Positions 9,850 to 23,580 of a stretch of 64,000 nt of DNA are shown in pieces. The DNA is from Moniliophthora roreri (lineage: Eukaryota; Basidiomycota; Agaricomycetes; Agaricales; Marasmiaceae), in contig LATX02000187.1 of NCBI GenBank assembly GCA_001466705.2, positions 496,001-560,000 on the forward strand, read 5' to 3'. Numbering within the stretch: position 1 is the first letter of the stretch; every line of letters starts with the position of its first letter. A program made the position numbers and the translations under genes. The notes beneath the pieces were generated by a model that worked only from the letters and a program-made list of their open reading frames with translations, made no database searches and was not told where the DNA came from.

Positions 9850-12749
9850 TTACGGATCATATGGTGTCTTGTAATGAGGCTGCCATGGTGGATAACCACT
9901 AGCAGCTTCAGAAGCAGCCCTTGACGAAGAATTTCCAACCTCCGACTTCTCATGACCACCGAGTAGTGACATCATCGCCTCGTCTCTATTCTGCTTCATG
10001 GTTCCGAACGACACTGGAGCGTCATCCGCAACGAGCGCTCCTGTTCGCCTGTCCAAACGGAAGCGCAATCCGCTCAATTTGTCTCGAAGAATTTCCTCCT
10101 TGTCGTACGGCATGAGCAGTTGCCCGAACCCGGAATGAGACGTTATCGACATGGTAGCTGCGATAGTTCCTGGGGGAGAGGCCAAGAATAAGCCTTTCCT
10201 TTGGCGTCGATGGATGATGTGGAGGAAGATTCCGATGCAGCCAATCATGAACATAATGAGAGCAAGAACATGACCTGGGATGGGACTGATAAAGGGATCA
10301 GCATATGAATTATCTTTGGAAAGAGAAGGACCAACTTGAGGACGAGTCTAGGAAGGAGCGAATTCATCTGGGCCGGTATAGTATCATTCTGGGACAAAAA
10401 GTAGATAGACTTTGCGGACAATGACAGATGTTGTGTCTGGAAACGAAATCGATGAATAATTATACACTCGAAGGACGCCGGAAGATAGCAGACACACATA
10501 AGTCTTGTTGGTCAAATCCAGGAATGCGTTTGGCTCGTCGAAAGTACCTTGGAGACCACCTGCTCGCTGAGCAGCCGCACGGAATATAGCACCGGGGACT
10601 CCGCTTTTCACAGCGATCGAACGCGCCTGGATAAAAGGATTGGTATTATCCTCGAATAATAACCTATCGAGGACGATCATTATAAACGTTTCACGACGTG
10701 CTAGCCAACGATCTTACCCATTGAAGGCCAGTCCGTTGAGCGGGGCGCCAGTAACATTGTTTGGTTTTGAGTACTCGGAGTTGCCGACCGACTCAGTGAC
10801 ATTGATTAAAGAGCCATCACTCAGACTTGCGGCTGCTTTCACGTTGAAAGGTGTGATTGTCGGCTTGCAGAACACTGTCCGAGCTTCTTCGCCACCACCA
10901 TCCTTCATATGAAAGAACCTAAAAGATTGATTAGGTGGATATCGAGAACACTTGTATCATTAAAATCTCACCAAAACATCACTGGACGGAAGGTGATATT
11001 GGCACTTTTTTCAGCATCACTACAGCTGGCATCCGATACACCGTACTGCTGCGTGGCCACCTGGAAAGAGTCGTTAAGAAAGAAGAGTATATGATCAATA
11101 AGATAAGAACATACCGTGGGATCGAAAGACACTGTCACGTTGCAACCTCCATTAGAAATAGAGGTTATCGTACGGTTCGCCTGCGCAGTTGGATTAGGTC
11201 CTACCAACGGAGTCTCCTTCGGCCCCTCGCAGTTAGCTTTTGTCTGTATCCCGGTTGTATTGACGACCATGGTTCCATTCAGGAACTGGTCAGTAGGGAA
11301 CTGAACGGAATGGTTCATGCACGGTGCAACACGAAGAATCAAAGTAGACGCACCGTGAACTCAGCAGTTGCCCAACCACCCTTGACAAACGGAGGATCTT
11401 CCAAGTTATTGAATACAGCGGCGTCAGCAAACTGTGACATTGTCTGAATTAGTAATCCGAGAGTCAAAGCATGCAAGAACAGTATTTACGCCTGCAGCTG
11501 CCACAAAAGCATTGAGCTCGCCAATGTCAGGCGCGAGTCCGATAGATCTTAAGCTAGTCACGGTCGACCCTGGAAGAAATGTTATTGGCATCAATTATAT
11601 TAGTAGAAAAATAGACCTACATGACGGTTGAGCCCTTTGTTGTACCTGAAAAATGGATCCAGCTTTGACACGTCAGTCGTCTCATAGGAACGTCTCTGCC
11701 TTTAGTACTCACCAAGTGGTTGCAAAGTGTAGGTGGCTGCTGCTGTGAAGGCTGACCAAAACACAATCCGATGTTTGAATCTTAGTGAGTTGATGATTGC
11801 ACCAAGAACCCTAAATAGTCTCTTCAGTCAATCAAGCGCGGATGGAAAGGGAGCATGGAACACACCCTATTGACACCTGAATGATTCGAAACCAGTGTTA
11901 ACGTCAGTTGAACGGGTATCAAGAAAAATCCAGACATAGTCGTTTGTGAGGGTCTCTTCTACCGTGGCACCTCCTCTGGACAGGAGTATGTATGGCTGAG
12001 ATAAATGGTTGAGTGGTTTGATCAGGCATCATGCAAGCGGCAACGCACCTGATATTGCCGGACATACCAGTCCAGCTCTCTCCACAAGAAGGCAACTGGA
12101 ATAATCAAACTGAAACCAGATCATCTGTCATCCAAAGGCCAATCACAGTTAAATTGCAAGTCTCACACCGTAGGAACGAATGCCTGTTATGTGAGTAGTG
12201 TGAGCATATTAGCAAACTGACGAAATATTTGACTCACCAGCAGGAACTGAGCTGACACCAATGAAATGGCATTCTCCTTGGGTACAGCGAAGCCTTCAAG
12301 TTTTGTTCAGTTGTGAACGGAGACGCATTTGGAGTCAATATCACCGTTATCCCTTTTGGAGATGAACATCGCAACCTCCAAACCAATCCCAAGCGCAAGC
12401 ATTAATATCGGGGTTCCTATCGCAATGGGTAGTCGCAGGGCCAAGGGGTGCTGACTCAAAGATCAGATTCTCCGCAGCAGTCGTCGAAAATCCAGCAACT
12501 TACGAAGCCCTTGGCGTGGCTGTCTGATATTGAAGGTATAAGATGCGTTGAATCTCTAGCTGAAAAAGAAGTGGTGCTGGATGTGCGTGAACCAGCTCCA
12601 CTCAAGTAAGCGCTTCCAGGATTCGACCTCCGTGATTCAACATGTGTGGGAGTACTGGGAATTCCTAGGTGGTCGTTCTGGGAACTTGGAGTTGTTGAAC
12701 CGCGACGATAAGTGGTATCAGATGCAGCTGTAGGGGAGAGGTGATCCAT
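9850..12749 (-). CDS. DUF3433 fungal multipass membrane protein
   Basis: Large fungal membrane protein of unknown function. A Ser/Thr-rich cytoplasmic N-terminus (MDHLSPTAASDTTYRR onward; ATG at 12749) is followed, after an intron, by HPLALRLPIAIGTPILMLAL, matching the family's first helix after a P-x-LR motif. Later come VPTVLIIPVAFLWRELDWYV, then RQYQPYILLSRGGATVEETL, where QPY-x5-GG is the hallmark of DUF3433. Near the C-terminus are a helix (MFMIGCIGIFLHIIHRRQRK), then LASPPGTIAATMSITSHSGF and LSGLRFRLDRRTGALVADD, also typical, ending HYKTPYDP. The lumenal middle is N-glycosylation-rich. At least ten small introns; internal exon borders in 11450-12400 are approximate. Length fits the single-repeat members of the family. 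Confidence 0.7.
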
Positions 12750-13117
12750 GAAGGGCAAGGGAGACTGATCCTGCAGTCAGATTATGAAGGTTGTAAATAG
12801 AGTTGACAACAGGCCGAATGCATCAGCCAGGCCAGTGTTGTTATTGTTGGCATGATGCGACCAGACAGGGGACTACGGTTTCAGTTTAGGTATCACTTTT
12901 CCACGTGTTTCTAATTTAGTGCGGCACTGATACAACCATTTCACCGACCAACAGATGGATGCCAAAGCTGCTTTCCTTCAATGCGAGCTTCAGGTTGAAG
13001 CATAAATGCATGCCGCTGGAGGCTGTGACATGCACTGACCGAAAACACCGAATCCAGGTATATACGTACATAAACAGTACAGTACGGTACAGCTCATAAC
13101 GATACATAAAAACCCGC
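12750..13117. other. intergenic stretch
   Basis: About 370 bases holding the presumed promoter of the DUF3433 gene and the 3' end of the gene with dsRBD-like repeats. Nothing else recognised. Confidence 0.35.
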
Positions 13118-15194
13118 CTAGCCATCTTTCGTCTTCATTTTCTTCCGCTTTCGTTCATCGTGATCTTCACCAGAGTGGTCTGAGCGCTTTCTCCCAACTG
13201 GAACCACTGGGTCTACATGAGGATTTAAGTGAGCCACCGTTGCCACAGGTAAATTCCAACTCGGTTTGTAATCGGACAACGAGAAAGGTGGGCCGAACTC
13301 TGGGATTTTCGGGACTTTACGATGTTTGCTCTGCCCAATGAGCTCTCCGGGCTCAGCCTCATACGGCTCATGAGCAAGTGCTCTTTCCGCTTCTTTTGCC
13401 AGCGTAGTTGCGTTTCCCAGCTGTGAAGGATGATCTGGGGGGGAAACAAATTCGAACAAACCATCGCGCGCCGCCGTGCAATACACGGCATCTTCAGCGT
13501 CATCTTTTGTTCGGTATTCCTTCGGTACGGTGTACTTCCTCTTCGGCCGTTGCGCCGAGTTTCCAACGAGTTTGACTTTGAGTGTTGCGCCGAATGCTTG
13601 ATGGTACATAAGCAATGGGTTGTCGTTGAGAGAAAAAAAAACATCACTCACCGCCCTTATCGTTACTGAACTTGATTTCTGTGGATATTGAATTTTGCTT
13701 GCATAGTTGTTCCAATGCAGGAAGTATTTTCTGACGGACAAGGGCTCTCACTAAGTTCGTGACAACGTCACTGGCCGATGATCTTAGCGCACGTAAGTAG
13801 TCGCCGACACCTTGCGACATGGCTTGGAGGCAAACAGCAACCTTCGCTTCTTTTTCTTTCTTGAACCGAGGTTCTACCATGTAAGTCTTGGTTTCACCAG
13901 CATGTTCAAGGCGGAGAACGAAGCCAAATACTACGAGTGGGGTCAGGACAATGGTTCGATCTGAATGAGTAGACTCTGTCTCACGTTGTTCTTTCTTATT
14001 GTGTATGATGAAGAACGCGTGTTTCACGTCATTGGCCTGCTTTACTGCACCATCAAGCCATTTGACGGCATGAATCTGCTCTGCAGTAGCACCTCCGAAG
14101 CTCTCTGGAAATGGTTGAGGAAGCGATTCGTAGAAATGCTGCAAATTCGACCATGAAGGAGAAGGATCCTCGGGATCCCCATCCAAACCGGAATGGATAT
14201 AATCAATGATACCATCCTGCAGGGCGACACTTGCACATTCTGCTCGAGCCTGTTTTTCGTCGTCCCACAAGGCGGACGTAGAATACACGCGAAAAGAACC
14301 TTTGCAGAACTGAACGAGGAGCGCGTACCCGTATTCTAAGACTGAATCAGAAAGATGGTGGAATGAATACCAGGGGGGAAAAAACGCACTCCCGCCCTTT
14401 TGCAACCTTTCTGCGTGTCTGTACCAGGCCAGCCTAGAGTTTGGCGAGATGCGATGAGCTTCTTCTATCTTTGCGATGGGGTCATCCGGCTTTGAAGCAG
14501 AAGTTGATGTATCCTCCGAAGCACCGGACGCAATGAAATCGAGTGCGCCTTGTTCGATTGCGATGCGAGCCGTATCAGCTCGTACACCACGCTTTTTCGT
14601 GGTTTTCACAGACATAGAGGATCCATCGGGTTTGGTGATCGTGAAGGTACATGCTACGAGGATGATGAGCACATTGATGAGATCCGGAGCAAAACACGCA
14701 CTTTTCGCGACCCGGCCGCTTTCAGCATCCTTTGTTGACGTGGATTCCCATTTCAGTACATCCTCAACGTTACAATGAGGCAGGTAGCGTCGACATTGCA
14801 TCGTCAGCTGGTCTACTGCATCGGAGGGCCTAACCTCAGCACGATGATCCGACTCGACCCCAATTTCCACTAACTGGCCATCCTGACTGACGCCCTGTAG
14901 CTTCTCTATAGCCCTTCGACACGCTTGCGAGTCTGAATTCAAGTCGTCAAACGCATAGTTGACGTCCTCTCGGTCGGTCTTGAAAGAGCTGAAATATTCG
15001 TCGAGAGGAGTCGCACCGTTTCTGCGAAAATTGAGAGAGACTAGTTCGAGAATTTGGCGTTCGGATAATCTTGTATCGGTCTCTGGTAGAGTCGAGGGGC
15101 CCATATTTAGTGCATGGTTGTTGGGCGTGATATGAGTTGGGCGCCTGACCCGCGTCCACGGTGCCTTTGTAACCACCATGTCCCCGGTTTTCAT
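13118..15194 (-). CDS. Protein with four dsRBD-like repeats and a basic tail (function unknown)
   Basis: About 670 residues in two exons, joined by an intron at roughly 13610-13650. I do not recognise a named family. Internal structure is clear: four modules, each with beta-like strands followed by a helix of the form A-x2-A-x4-A-x-GxxxxI. The helices read ADTARIAIEQGALDFI, ARAECASVALQDGIIDYI, AKVAVCLQAMSQGVGDYL and AEDAVYCTAARDGLFEF. The pattern, with a preceding K/R-rich turn (TKKRG, DDEKQ, FKKEK, YRTKD), resembles the C-terminal half of double-stranded-RNA-binding domains (the KKxAKxxAA helix). The C-terminus RKRSDHSGEDHDERKRKK is a plausible bipartite nuclear localisation signal. Start ATG at 15194 (MKTGDMVV); a second Met five codons on is possible. 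RNA binding is inference. Confidence 0.7.
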
Positions 15195-15802
15195 ACTTAG
15201 CTAATTCACCCCGCTCTTTCACGAATATACATGCTAAGTTCTACTCTAACATTTACTATGTTCAAATCTTCTGCTTTAATGATCACGGCGTACGCACTTG
15301 GTTCATCGGACTTCGATTCCGGAAAAGCGTTGCGATTCTTCCTCAAGTACTCAAGCGGCAACTGAGAAGGAATCGGACACGCCATGTCATTCTAGAACTA
15401 TCCACACAGGCGAGTAGCTCCTCTTCCCTGCCCTAAACGTTTTGATGGAGTAGAATGGGACGCAGGGGGAGAACTCGATAAAGTCTGAACAGGAATCCGA
15501 CTCTGCCGAAATCTTCAGTTCGTTGCATAGGGTATCGGTAAGTAAGTAACGACACTCGAGCTCATTACGAGGCATTCTCATGCGTCACCTACCTGCAGGG
15601 ATCTGGATTGATAGCGTAAGGCACTCAAGTTCCTGTCACCCCGAATCCCCAATGTATGTACTAGCCCATCTTCGGTTGAAGTAAGTTCTTGCTGAATGCC
15701 TCGCTTCATGCTCCTATAACACCATTCTTTCAGGAGATTACTTTTGAAAGGCAACATGATGATCACCTTGACCCCACACCAGTTTACACTATCCATCCCT
15801 CT
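15195..15802. other. divergent upstream region, may hold unrecognised exons
   Basis: Lies between the start of the repeat protein and the hypothetical gene at 15803. A GT donor after GTTGAA at about 15680 and an acceptor at 15734 fit an intron leading into the downstream reading frame, so an upstream exon probably exists here. I could not place its start codon because a TAG lies in the same frame near 15615. Confidence 0.3.
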
Positions 15803-16336
15803 ATGAAATCTATTGAAGAACGATTGGCTTATTGGCACGACTGGCATATCAACCGCTCTCAAATTCTTGAGGAAGCATCTCTTCATTCATATGACACGTC
15901 TTTATCACTTTCTGAACCCAGTGAACCCTTCTCTGTTTCTCGAACCCGAAAATCCTCCCGTACTCTGTCGCGATCTCCTCTTACAGATGTGACTCGCTTT
16001 CACATTACTAATTTCAACGCACGTATGTCTGTCTCTCCGGTCTCTCCACGCGGCACATTCGAATCCACACCTAAGGAATCTCTCCACGCATATCGCAGCT
16101 GGTTGGACACCTACAAGGAAAACAATCGACTACCTGATTCGCAGACAAAGATTGAAGGGGAAAATGCCGAGACGAAGAAGCAGGTCGTAAGGAAGAAGAA
16201 TGGAACGTTGTCAAAGCCTTTGGCGGTGCTGAAACCGACGGTCCTTCCGACGGGGGATCACAAACACCGGTTCGGTCGAAGAGCTATCCTATGGGAAGTT
16301 ATTGGTCGCCGGAAACACCTGATAGGACGGAGGTGA
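15803..16336 (+). CDS. Hypothetical protein, Ser/Arg-rich
   Basis: Open frame that remains open from an acceptor at 15734 (EITFERQHDDHLDPTPVY) through the first Met at 15803 (MKSIEERLAYWHDWHINRSQ) to a TGA at 16334-16336. It is Ser-rich in the middle (SRTRKSSRTLSRSPLTD), and basic at the C-terminus (KKQVVRKKNGTLSKPLAVL, then RRAILWEVIGRRKHLIGRR). No signal peptide, helix or domain is recognised. The long open frame, biased composition and splice context support a real gene, but the true start is probably in an upstream exon. Function unknown. Confidence 0.45.
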   Translation: MKSIEERLAYWHDWHINRSQILEEASLHSYDTSLSLSEPSEPFSVSRTRKSSRTLSRSPLTDVTRFHITNFNARMSVSPVSPRGTFESTPKESLHAYRSWLDTYKENNRLPDSQTKIEGENAETKKQVVRKKNGTLSKPLAVLKPTVLPTGDHKHRFGRRAILWEVIGRRKHLIGRR

Positions 16337-16770
16337 TGGACTTGGTTTGTTTTGGACGCTAGTAAGTATTGTAGCTATTGCTATGACTAAACGTGCCTGA
16401 CATCATGCTCTGTCGGAGCAGTATAACCATATGGCAATTCAGTTACCTCTTGGACGACCGCACAGCAGTGTTCTCGGGCATGTCAAGTTTATGTCTTGAA
16501 GATTATGAGGACTCGGAGCTCACTTCCGTTCTGCTGATATCCCATGATATTGTGTCAGTCAAGGTTTGACGAAGATAATTTAATTGTTCAAAGAAGTCAG
16601 GGACCAGCGTCGAGGACGTGTGGCAACGCAATGGCAGGCAGCATCAATTGCCAAGCGGTGATTTTTCAGTGACATGATATCGCCTTGGAGTTCAGATAAA
16701 AGGCGTGCCGGAGTGATTGGTACCCCCAGGAATACTTCTCTCCTTTCCTTCGTTTGACGCTTCCTCCAGA
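16337..16770. other. intergenic, hydrophobin promoter region
   Basis: A GATAAAAGG element at 16695-16703 lies about 70 bases before the hydrophobin ATG and could serve as its TATA element. Nothing else recognised. Confidence 0.35.
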
Positions 16771-17416
16771 ATGTTCTCCCGCATCTACACACACTCTCTC
16801 TTCACCCTCGTTGCCTTTGCAGTCCTTGCTGCCGCCACCCCTGTGGCCCAGACTGTATGTGCTGCTACGGATCGTTCAAGCGTGTCCTTATAATATACTT
16901 ATATGTCTCTAGGGAGTTGTTGCAAGGGATTCTATCCCTGCTAGCCAGTGCAGCACCCAAAGCCTCCAGTGCTGTAATGCTTTGGAAAGGGTATGGGTCT
17001 ATCTTCTAGTCGTGAAGGCTGCCCACTGACAAGAGTCCGTACAGGCTGATGATACTGCTGTTGGCGTTCTCCTTGGCCTTCTGGGTGTCGTCCTTCAAAA
17101 TGTCGAGGCTCTTGTGTATGTGCCCAACTCCAAGTCGTTATTTCACTGGCTGACCCAACATCATAGTGGCATTACCTGCTCCCCCATTAACATTTTGGGC
17201 ATTGGTTAGTTCTACTTTACATCATGCACTAAATCCACCGGCTTACGTTGTGATACAGGCCAAGGTGGAAAGTGCGCCGCTCAACCCGTGTGCTGCCAGA
17301 ACAACACCTTTGTGAGTCGAACAAGTTCACAGCTTTGTGACTCGCTTGCTTAACTTCCTATTTCGTAGAACGGGATTATTGCCATTGGCTGTGTTCCCAT
17401 TAACATCAGCCTCTAA
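16771..17416 (+). CDS. Class I hydrophobin
   Basis: Small secreted amphipathic coat protein that self-assembles at air-water interfaces on hyphae and fruiting bodies. The signal peptide is MFSRIYTHSLFTLVAFAVLA followed by AATPVAQT. The mature protein has the eight-cysteine pattern: C in SQCSTQ, the pair in LQCCNA, C in GITCSPI, C in GKCAAQ, the pair in VCCQNN, and C in IGCVPI (the single and paired cysteines alternate as required). The C-S-P-I and C-C-x-N-N-x-F motifs and the ending GCVPINISL are typical of agaricomycete class I members. Four short introns interrupt the gene in the positions usual for the family (after AQT, after the ALV segment, before GQGG and before NGII). It lies upstream of beta-tubulin, with a second hydrophobin beyond. 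Stop TAA at 17414-17416. Confidence 0.95.
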
Positions 17417-18133
17417 AGGCGTGGGCTCGTGCTACTGTCGTGCGAAGAACCTAGAAAAGGCTCTGAACGGGCGTTCCCTTTGTAGTTTCTTTATGCATAT
17501 GTGCATACAGCTTTAAAAGAACAATTCAGTCGCTCTTTACATGTCTTTGCGTCGTGATCATTCAGACGGGTAGAGCCCGTAGTACTCTGAGGTAAATTCC
17601 GTAGATCCTATAACTCAGCCCATGGAGTAAGGGGGCGATACTAGCGCTGCTAAGCTGAGTCGCGGTATCCCCATCGCCTATGGACTACATAATGCGGAAA
17701 GGTGCTGCAGAGATCGAGCCCGAAAGTAAATAGATGGACGAAAGACGTCAAGGACGTCAAGGGAAGCTGCTGGGAGCTCGTTTCCTGAATTTCGGCACCA
17801 GCACGCGAATAGGCGAAAATTTTTGGTTCAACGTGGTGGCCACATGTTATGAGCCGGGTTCAAGCGGAGCTTAAATTTAAGAAACATTTGGGGTTGGGTC
17901 AATCCCACCGACTTTTCGTTCCACGCCTCACGACGTCGACGAATCCTTCCCTTATCCTCCTTTATCGTTAAGGTATGTGTTCAGTGACTTTTCCTCATTT
18001 TCTCGTTGCGCGTATCAAGGACATCTGTGCCAATTCGAATCTACAAGGCGCGCCTTTTGTCTCGCGTTTTTGTCGAACCACTTTCTATATCCTTATGCGT
18101 TGGCAGTAACTCACTCACCTTTTTTATGACAGA
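17417..18133. other. intergenic, beta-tubulin promoter and 5' UTR
   Basis: About 715 bases. A pyrimidine-rich tract at about 17920-17970 is followed by a GT donor (gtatgt, 17973), consistent with a 5' UTR and possibly a leader intron of the tubulin gene. No coding segment seen. Confidence 0.35.
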
Positions 18134-19917
<1,784 letters not shown>

Positions 19918-20861
19918 ATATCCGTTTCTCCTTTCCAAAAGAGAAAAGGTTTCTTCACTTTCTTTCACGCCCGTCCCACGATACCTCACGGAACCTTTTC
20001 ACGCTGTTCATTTTCCACTGTCACGTGCTGCTTTTGACCCTGCCTTTACTCTATCCTCGTTTTTCATTGTTTTCAACGCGTTGTGGATATTTCTGAGAAA
20101 TTTTGGTAATCAATGTCAGGACACCGTGTTTTTTTTTGCGCGGTGTGTAATATCTCCATAAAACAAAGTCCGCTATCCTCGTACGACGTGTCGACATACC
20201 GGCACCACCCTCATATGTTTCCGTTCATCTTGTGTTCATCACAAGCTTCTCCCTTCCATGATTTGATTTCTACCTGTATTGCCGCTCTCATGCCGCGCCC
20301 AGAACCCTATAGCCAACTAGATGGTGAAAATACGCGCGAGGCATCAGTAACGGACATTGAATCCCATCGCTGTATATTGCCACCGTGTTTCACTTATTTT
20401 TGCCTTTCTAGCTATTGAATTGAGTTGTACGAGATTCACTAGTATGGTACGAGGTTTTTGCCGTTCCGTCTCTACCTATTTGCTCATTCCTGATGTTTTT
20501 CTAATATGTCAGCCCGCTTCGTCGTATCATTTGGAGATACACGAAGATGATGACCCAAAGTCCGTCGTCACGGCGAGCTGCGCTATACCTCTTTCGGGAG
20601 TTCCTTACCTCCGGGCATGCACTTGTTTTATTTGATGCTCCATATGTCAGCGCTTAACCGCACGTAAAGAACTCGACCCTGTTCTGACAAGAATACTTCC
20701 AAGTCTTCGCATGGGCGCGGTTCGAAGCAAGCTGCCGTCAAGGCGGAGCTTTCTACACGTATAAAAGGCTGGCTACATGGCCTACTTTTCCTCAGTTGAA
20801 CCCAGTTCGCTACTTTATCCACTCTCTTTTACCCAACCACACTCTCTCAGAACTCTTCATC
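19918..20861. other. intergenic between beta-tubulin and hydrophobin
   Basis: About 940 bases with no conserved coding segment. The distal end holds the hydrophobin promoter. Confidence 0.4.
20759..20767 (+). promoter_or_regulatory. TATA box of the second hydrophobin
   Basis: GTATAAAAG, about 95 bases before the start codon at 20862. Spacing allows a transcription start near 20790 and a short CT-rich leader. A strong TATA box suits the high expression usual for hydrophobins. Confidence 0.6.
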
Positions 20862-21351
20862 ATGTTCGCTCGTGCTGCTGCTTTCACCCTCGTTACCTCT
20901 GCCATCTTTGCGGCCGCCAGCCCCGTTCCCGGTGGTAGCGGCTCGTGCAACACTGGCCCTGTCCAATGCTGCAACAGTGTCCAGGCGGTATGTGTTGGAG
21001 AATCGAAGTCACAGTATCCAGTGCTAACTCTCTCGTAGGCTAACAGCCCTGCTGCTGCTGGCCTCCTTGGCCTTTTGGGTGTCGTCGTCCAGGATGTTAC
21101 CGCTCAAGTGTATGTTGTCTTTCTGAATTTTGCTGATTGAGTTGTCCCATATTGACGCGATCTACAGTGGTCTCACCTGCTCCCCCATTACTGTCCTTGG
21201 TCTTGGCGGTAACTCGTGCAGTGCTCAAACTGTCTGCTGCGAGAACAACAACTTCGTAAGTAGCGTTTCGGGGGTTCTCTACCAATACTGATGGGTCCCG
21301 CAGAACGGTATTGTTGCTCTTGGCTGCACTCCTATCAACATCGGCCTCTAA
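20862..21351 (+). CDS. Class I hydrophobin
   Basis: Second class I hydrophobin, on the same strand as the first. Signal peptide [19 protein letters not shown] then SPVPGG. Cysteine pattern C (GSCNTG), CC (VQCCNS), C (GLTCSPI), C (GNSCSAQ), CC (TVCCENN), C (ALGCTPI), eight in total. Ends TPINIGL with stop TAA at 21349-21351. Introns fall after VQA, after TAQV and before NGIVAL, matching three of the introns of the copy at 16771 and indicating paralogy; the intron before GQGG in that copy is absent here. The two proteins share LLGLLGVV and TCSPI blocks, but are otherwise well diverged, so this is not a recent tandem duplication. Confidence 0.95.
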
Positions 21352-21824
21352 ACAAGCGGATCTCATACCCTGAAGCCCACCTTGGATTACGAAGTTAGAC
21401 ATGGGTGCACACATGCTTAGTGGAGTCGGTTTAGGGTGGTTAGCTTCTAAGAACATTTTATTGTAGTGATGAAGATCTTCTGCAGTAATGGATCGATCCT
21501 TAGTTGGTTACATATGCTTCAGAGCTGGAGTGGCTGAGAGTCTGGCATGAGTTGTCACGTTGTGACATGCATCTGTGAGTGTCCTTGTGCAGCTGTAGCT
21601 GCTTGTTCACCATCTTCGCAATATTTTACTATGCATTTACTACCTTGACGGACGCAGCAATTGTTCCTTGTGCCCCGAGTTTTGGGATATCAAGTGTCAA
21701 TCGGTGATACTGCCGGCCATTCTGTTCATACAATGTCTCCGAAAGAAGAGGTCCGCGTGAAAGAACATTAGATGGAGTGTTGACTGGATGGAAAGAACAG
21801 GTCGATGGTGAGGGGATAGAGATC
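21352..21824. other. intergenic between hydrophobin and oxygenase pseudogene
   Basis: Hydrophobin 3' region and the former promoter/5' part of the oxygenase pseudogene. No other coding signal. Confidence 0.35.
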
Positions 21825-23580
21825 ATGTCTAGCTCTGAGGAAAGTGAAGATGAAGATGAAGATGGAACTTCGTGGCTAGACAAACCTTCGACAGTTACTC
21901 TCGTGAGTCATGAATTTCTCTGAATCATATGCCAAATTTGACCTGGGATATTCCAAGGTTTCTTCGCTTTTTCACAACCATACGACCATGCACCAAGTCC
22001 GGTGCTCAGCCCGGACGGTCTGCGTACTGTTGGTCTACCCCTCAGTGAAAGAGAAGCCGGGACTGTGATCGAGCACTGTACGCAAGCGCCACTTGGGAAG
22101 TGGAAGAACGAGGGGATGGACGTGTCGAGGGTGAACCTACATGGTCGCCTTTTCACGACTCGAGTCGTTCAAGAGGTCTGAGTGTCAACGTCGAGGCTAG
22201 CCAACCGCGCTGTGAGCTCAACAAAGTGCTCGTCTACGAGACAGGATCCCAGTATGTGCTGTATCTCCTTATCCATGTACCTATGTTCACTAACCTGTTT
22301 AACACACGTTGAGTGAGCGCCGCGGTCACCGAATACAGAAGGACTCTGGGCGCTTATTTAAATCACCAAAAAAGCAAATGGCATGTTCGCTTCCATCGCG
22401 CGGTTAAGCCAACGGAGTTCACAGGAGATGCTCACCAAGCGTGGGGGCACACAGAGCCTTAAAGATTGTCTTTAAAGCCGATCGCTCTGTTATGACAAGT
22501 ATTTTTCCTCGACTGAAAGCAATGGGCACTGCCGACGTGCTGGAAGTGAGTGCAACCCACCTCTTCCTTCATTTGCAGAAACTAACAGCAACCATAGAGG
22601 AGACAGACGCGACGTTGGATCGGTCGCGGTCAATAAGATCATGGAAGTGGGAAGACCTGAAGTTTCATTCAGTGCTTTTGCAGTTTCTCTTGATACTGAG
22701 TAAGTATGCGGAAATCCGAGAAGCGTGCCCCGAGCTTTCCTTTGCACAGATGAGTGAAAGGGTGGTACGCCTAATGTTGGAGTGTATCGGGCCGAAAATA
22801 GAGTGCGCTCGAGGAGATTTGCGGACCTTACTGGACAGTGTGCTGCTCGTCGGAAACAATACCCCGTTATTGATGTTGATGTGAGTTCTCTTCGATGCTA
22901 GAAGTCTTTTTGTTTAATGAATAATTGACACCAGCGTGATTCCGAAATTAAGGGCGTTGCCGTGGAAAGATGGGGACTGGAGGGCAAATGTAGAGGCGTG
23001 ATCCCGTAATGCCGTGTTCGCAGCTGCAAACGCTCGTGTCCGTGGTGGCTCGGGACCAGGCCTACAGAGCATTATCTCAGCTCCAAACTGGTTACAGTTA
23101 TAACAGGAGCCAAGTCCAAATGTTCGAAATCTGATATCTGACTAAAGATGGACAGTTGCCTCGTCAGACGGCTTCTCGGCGCGGATGATACCGTTCAATA
23201 CCTATCTGACCGCCTGTTGCCGCTCATCCCTGGACTTTGCAAGTCCAAATTTCACATACCCTGGCCTCAAAGCCGTTCACATCGTGCGCATTGCGCATTG
23301 TGTCATGGATGGTTGGGCGGAGAAGATGCCTGGGCCTCGACCACATGACGCGTCATCGGACTTCAAAGCTCAGTCGCTGAGATGCACCATCCCTCCTGCG
23401 TCCGGACCCGCCGGTTTTAACGGGAGAGACTGGGAAAACACCGAGAGTGGAGCGGATAGGTGCAACCACACGAAAGCACATAGAGGGCGACTTGATGTTG
23501 TATGCAGTGGGTGCCGCAGCGTACAATACAATACGAACTACATCTCAGATGTGTCTGGTCAGTGAGTTGTCAGTTTAGCA
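21825..23580 (+). pseudogene. Decayed 2OG-Fe(II) oxygenase-family gene, copy 1
   Basis: Broken relative of the downstream copy at 24090. Recognisable pieces in order: an acidic N-terminus MSSSEESEDEDEDGTSWL (ATG 21825); the segment TVIEHCTQAPLGKWKNEGMD; SVNVEASQPRCELNKVLVYE, reached only after a 10-base deletion/frameshift near 22175 compared with copy 2; a degenerate catalytic exon near 22310; NGMFASI and PTEFTGDAH; then an abrupt jump to the C-terminal half (IFPRLKAMGTADVLE; DLRTLLDSVLLVGNN; VIPKLRALPWKDGDW). The final part has VMDGWAEKMPGPRPHDA and RVERIGATTRKHIEG, matching IMKGWIEKVMGPKPDDA and LDRIGAPS-KHVER of copy 2. The middle region, about 1.5 kb in copy 2, is missing. Frameshifts, stops and the deletion rule out a functional product. 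Confidence 0.8.
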
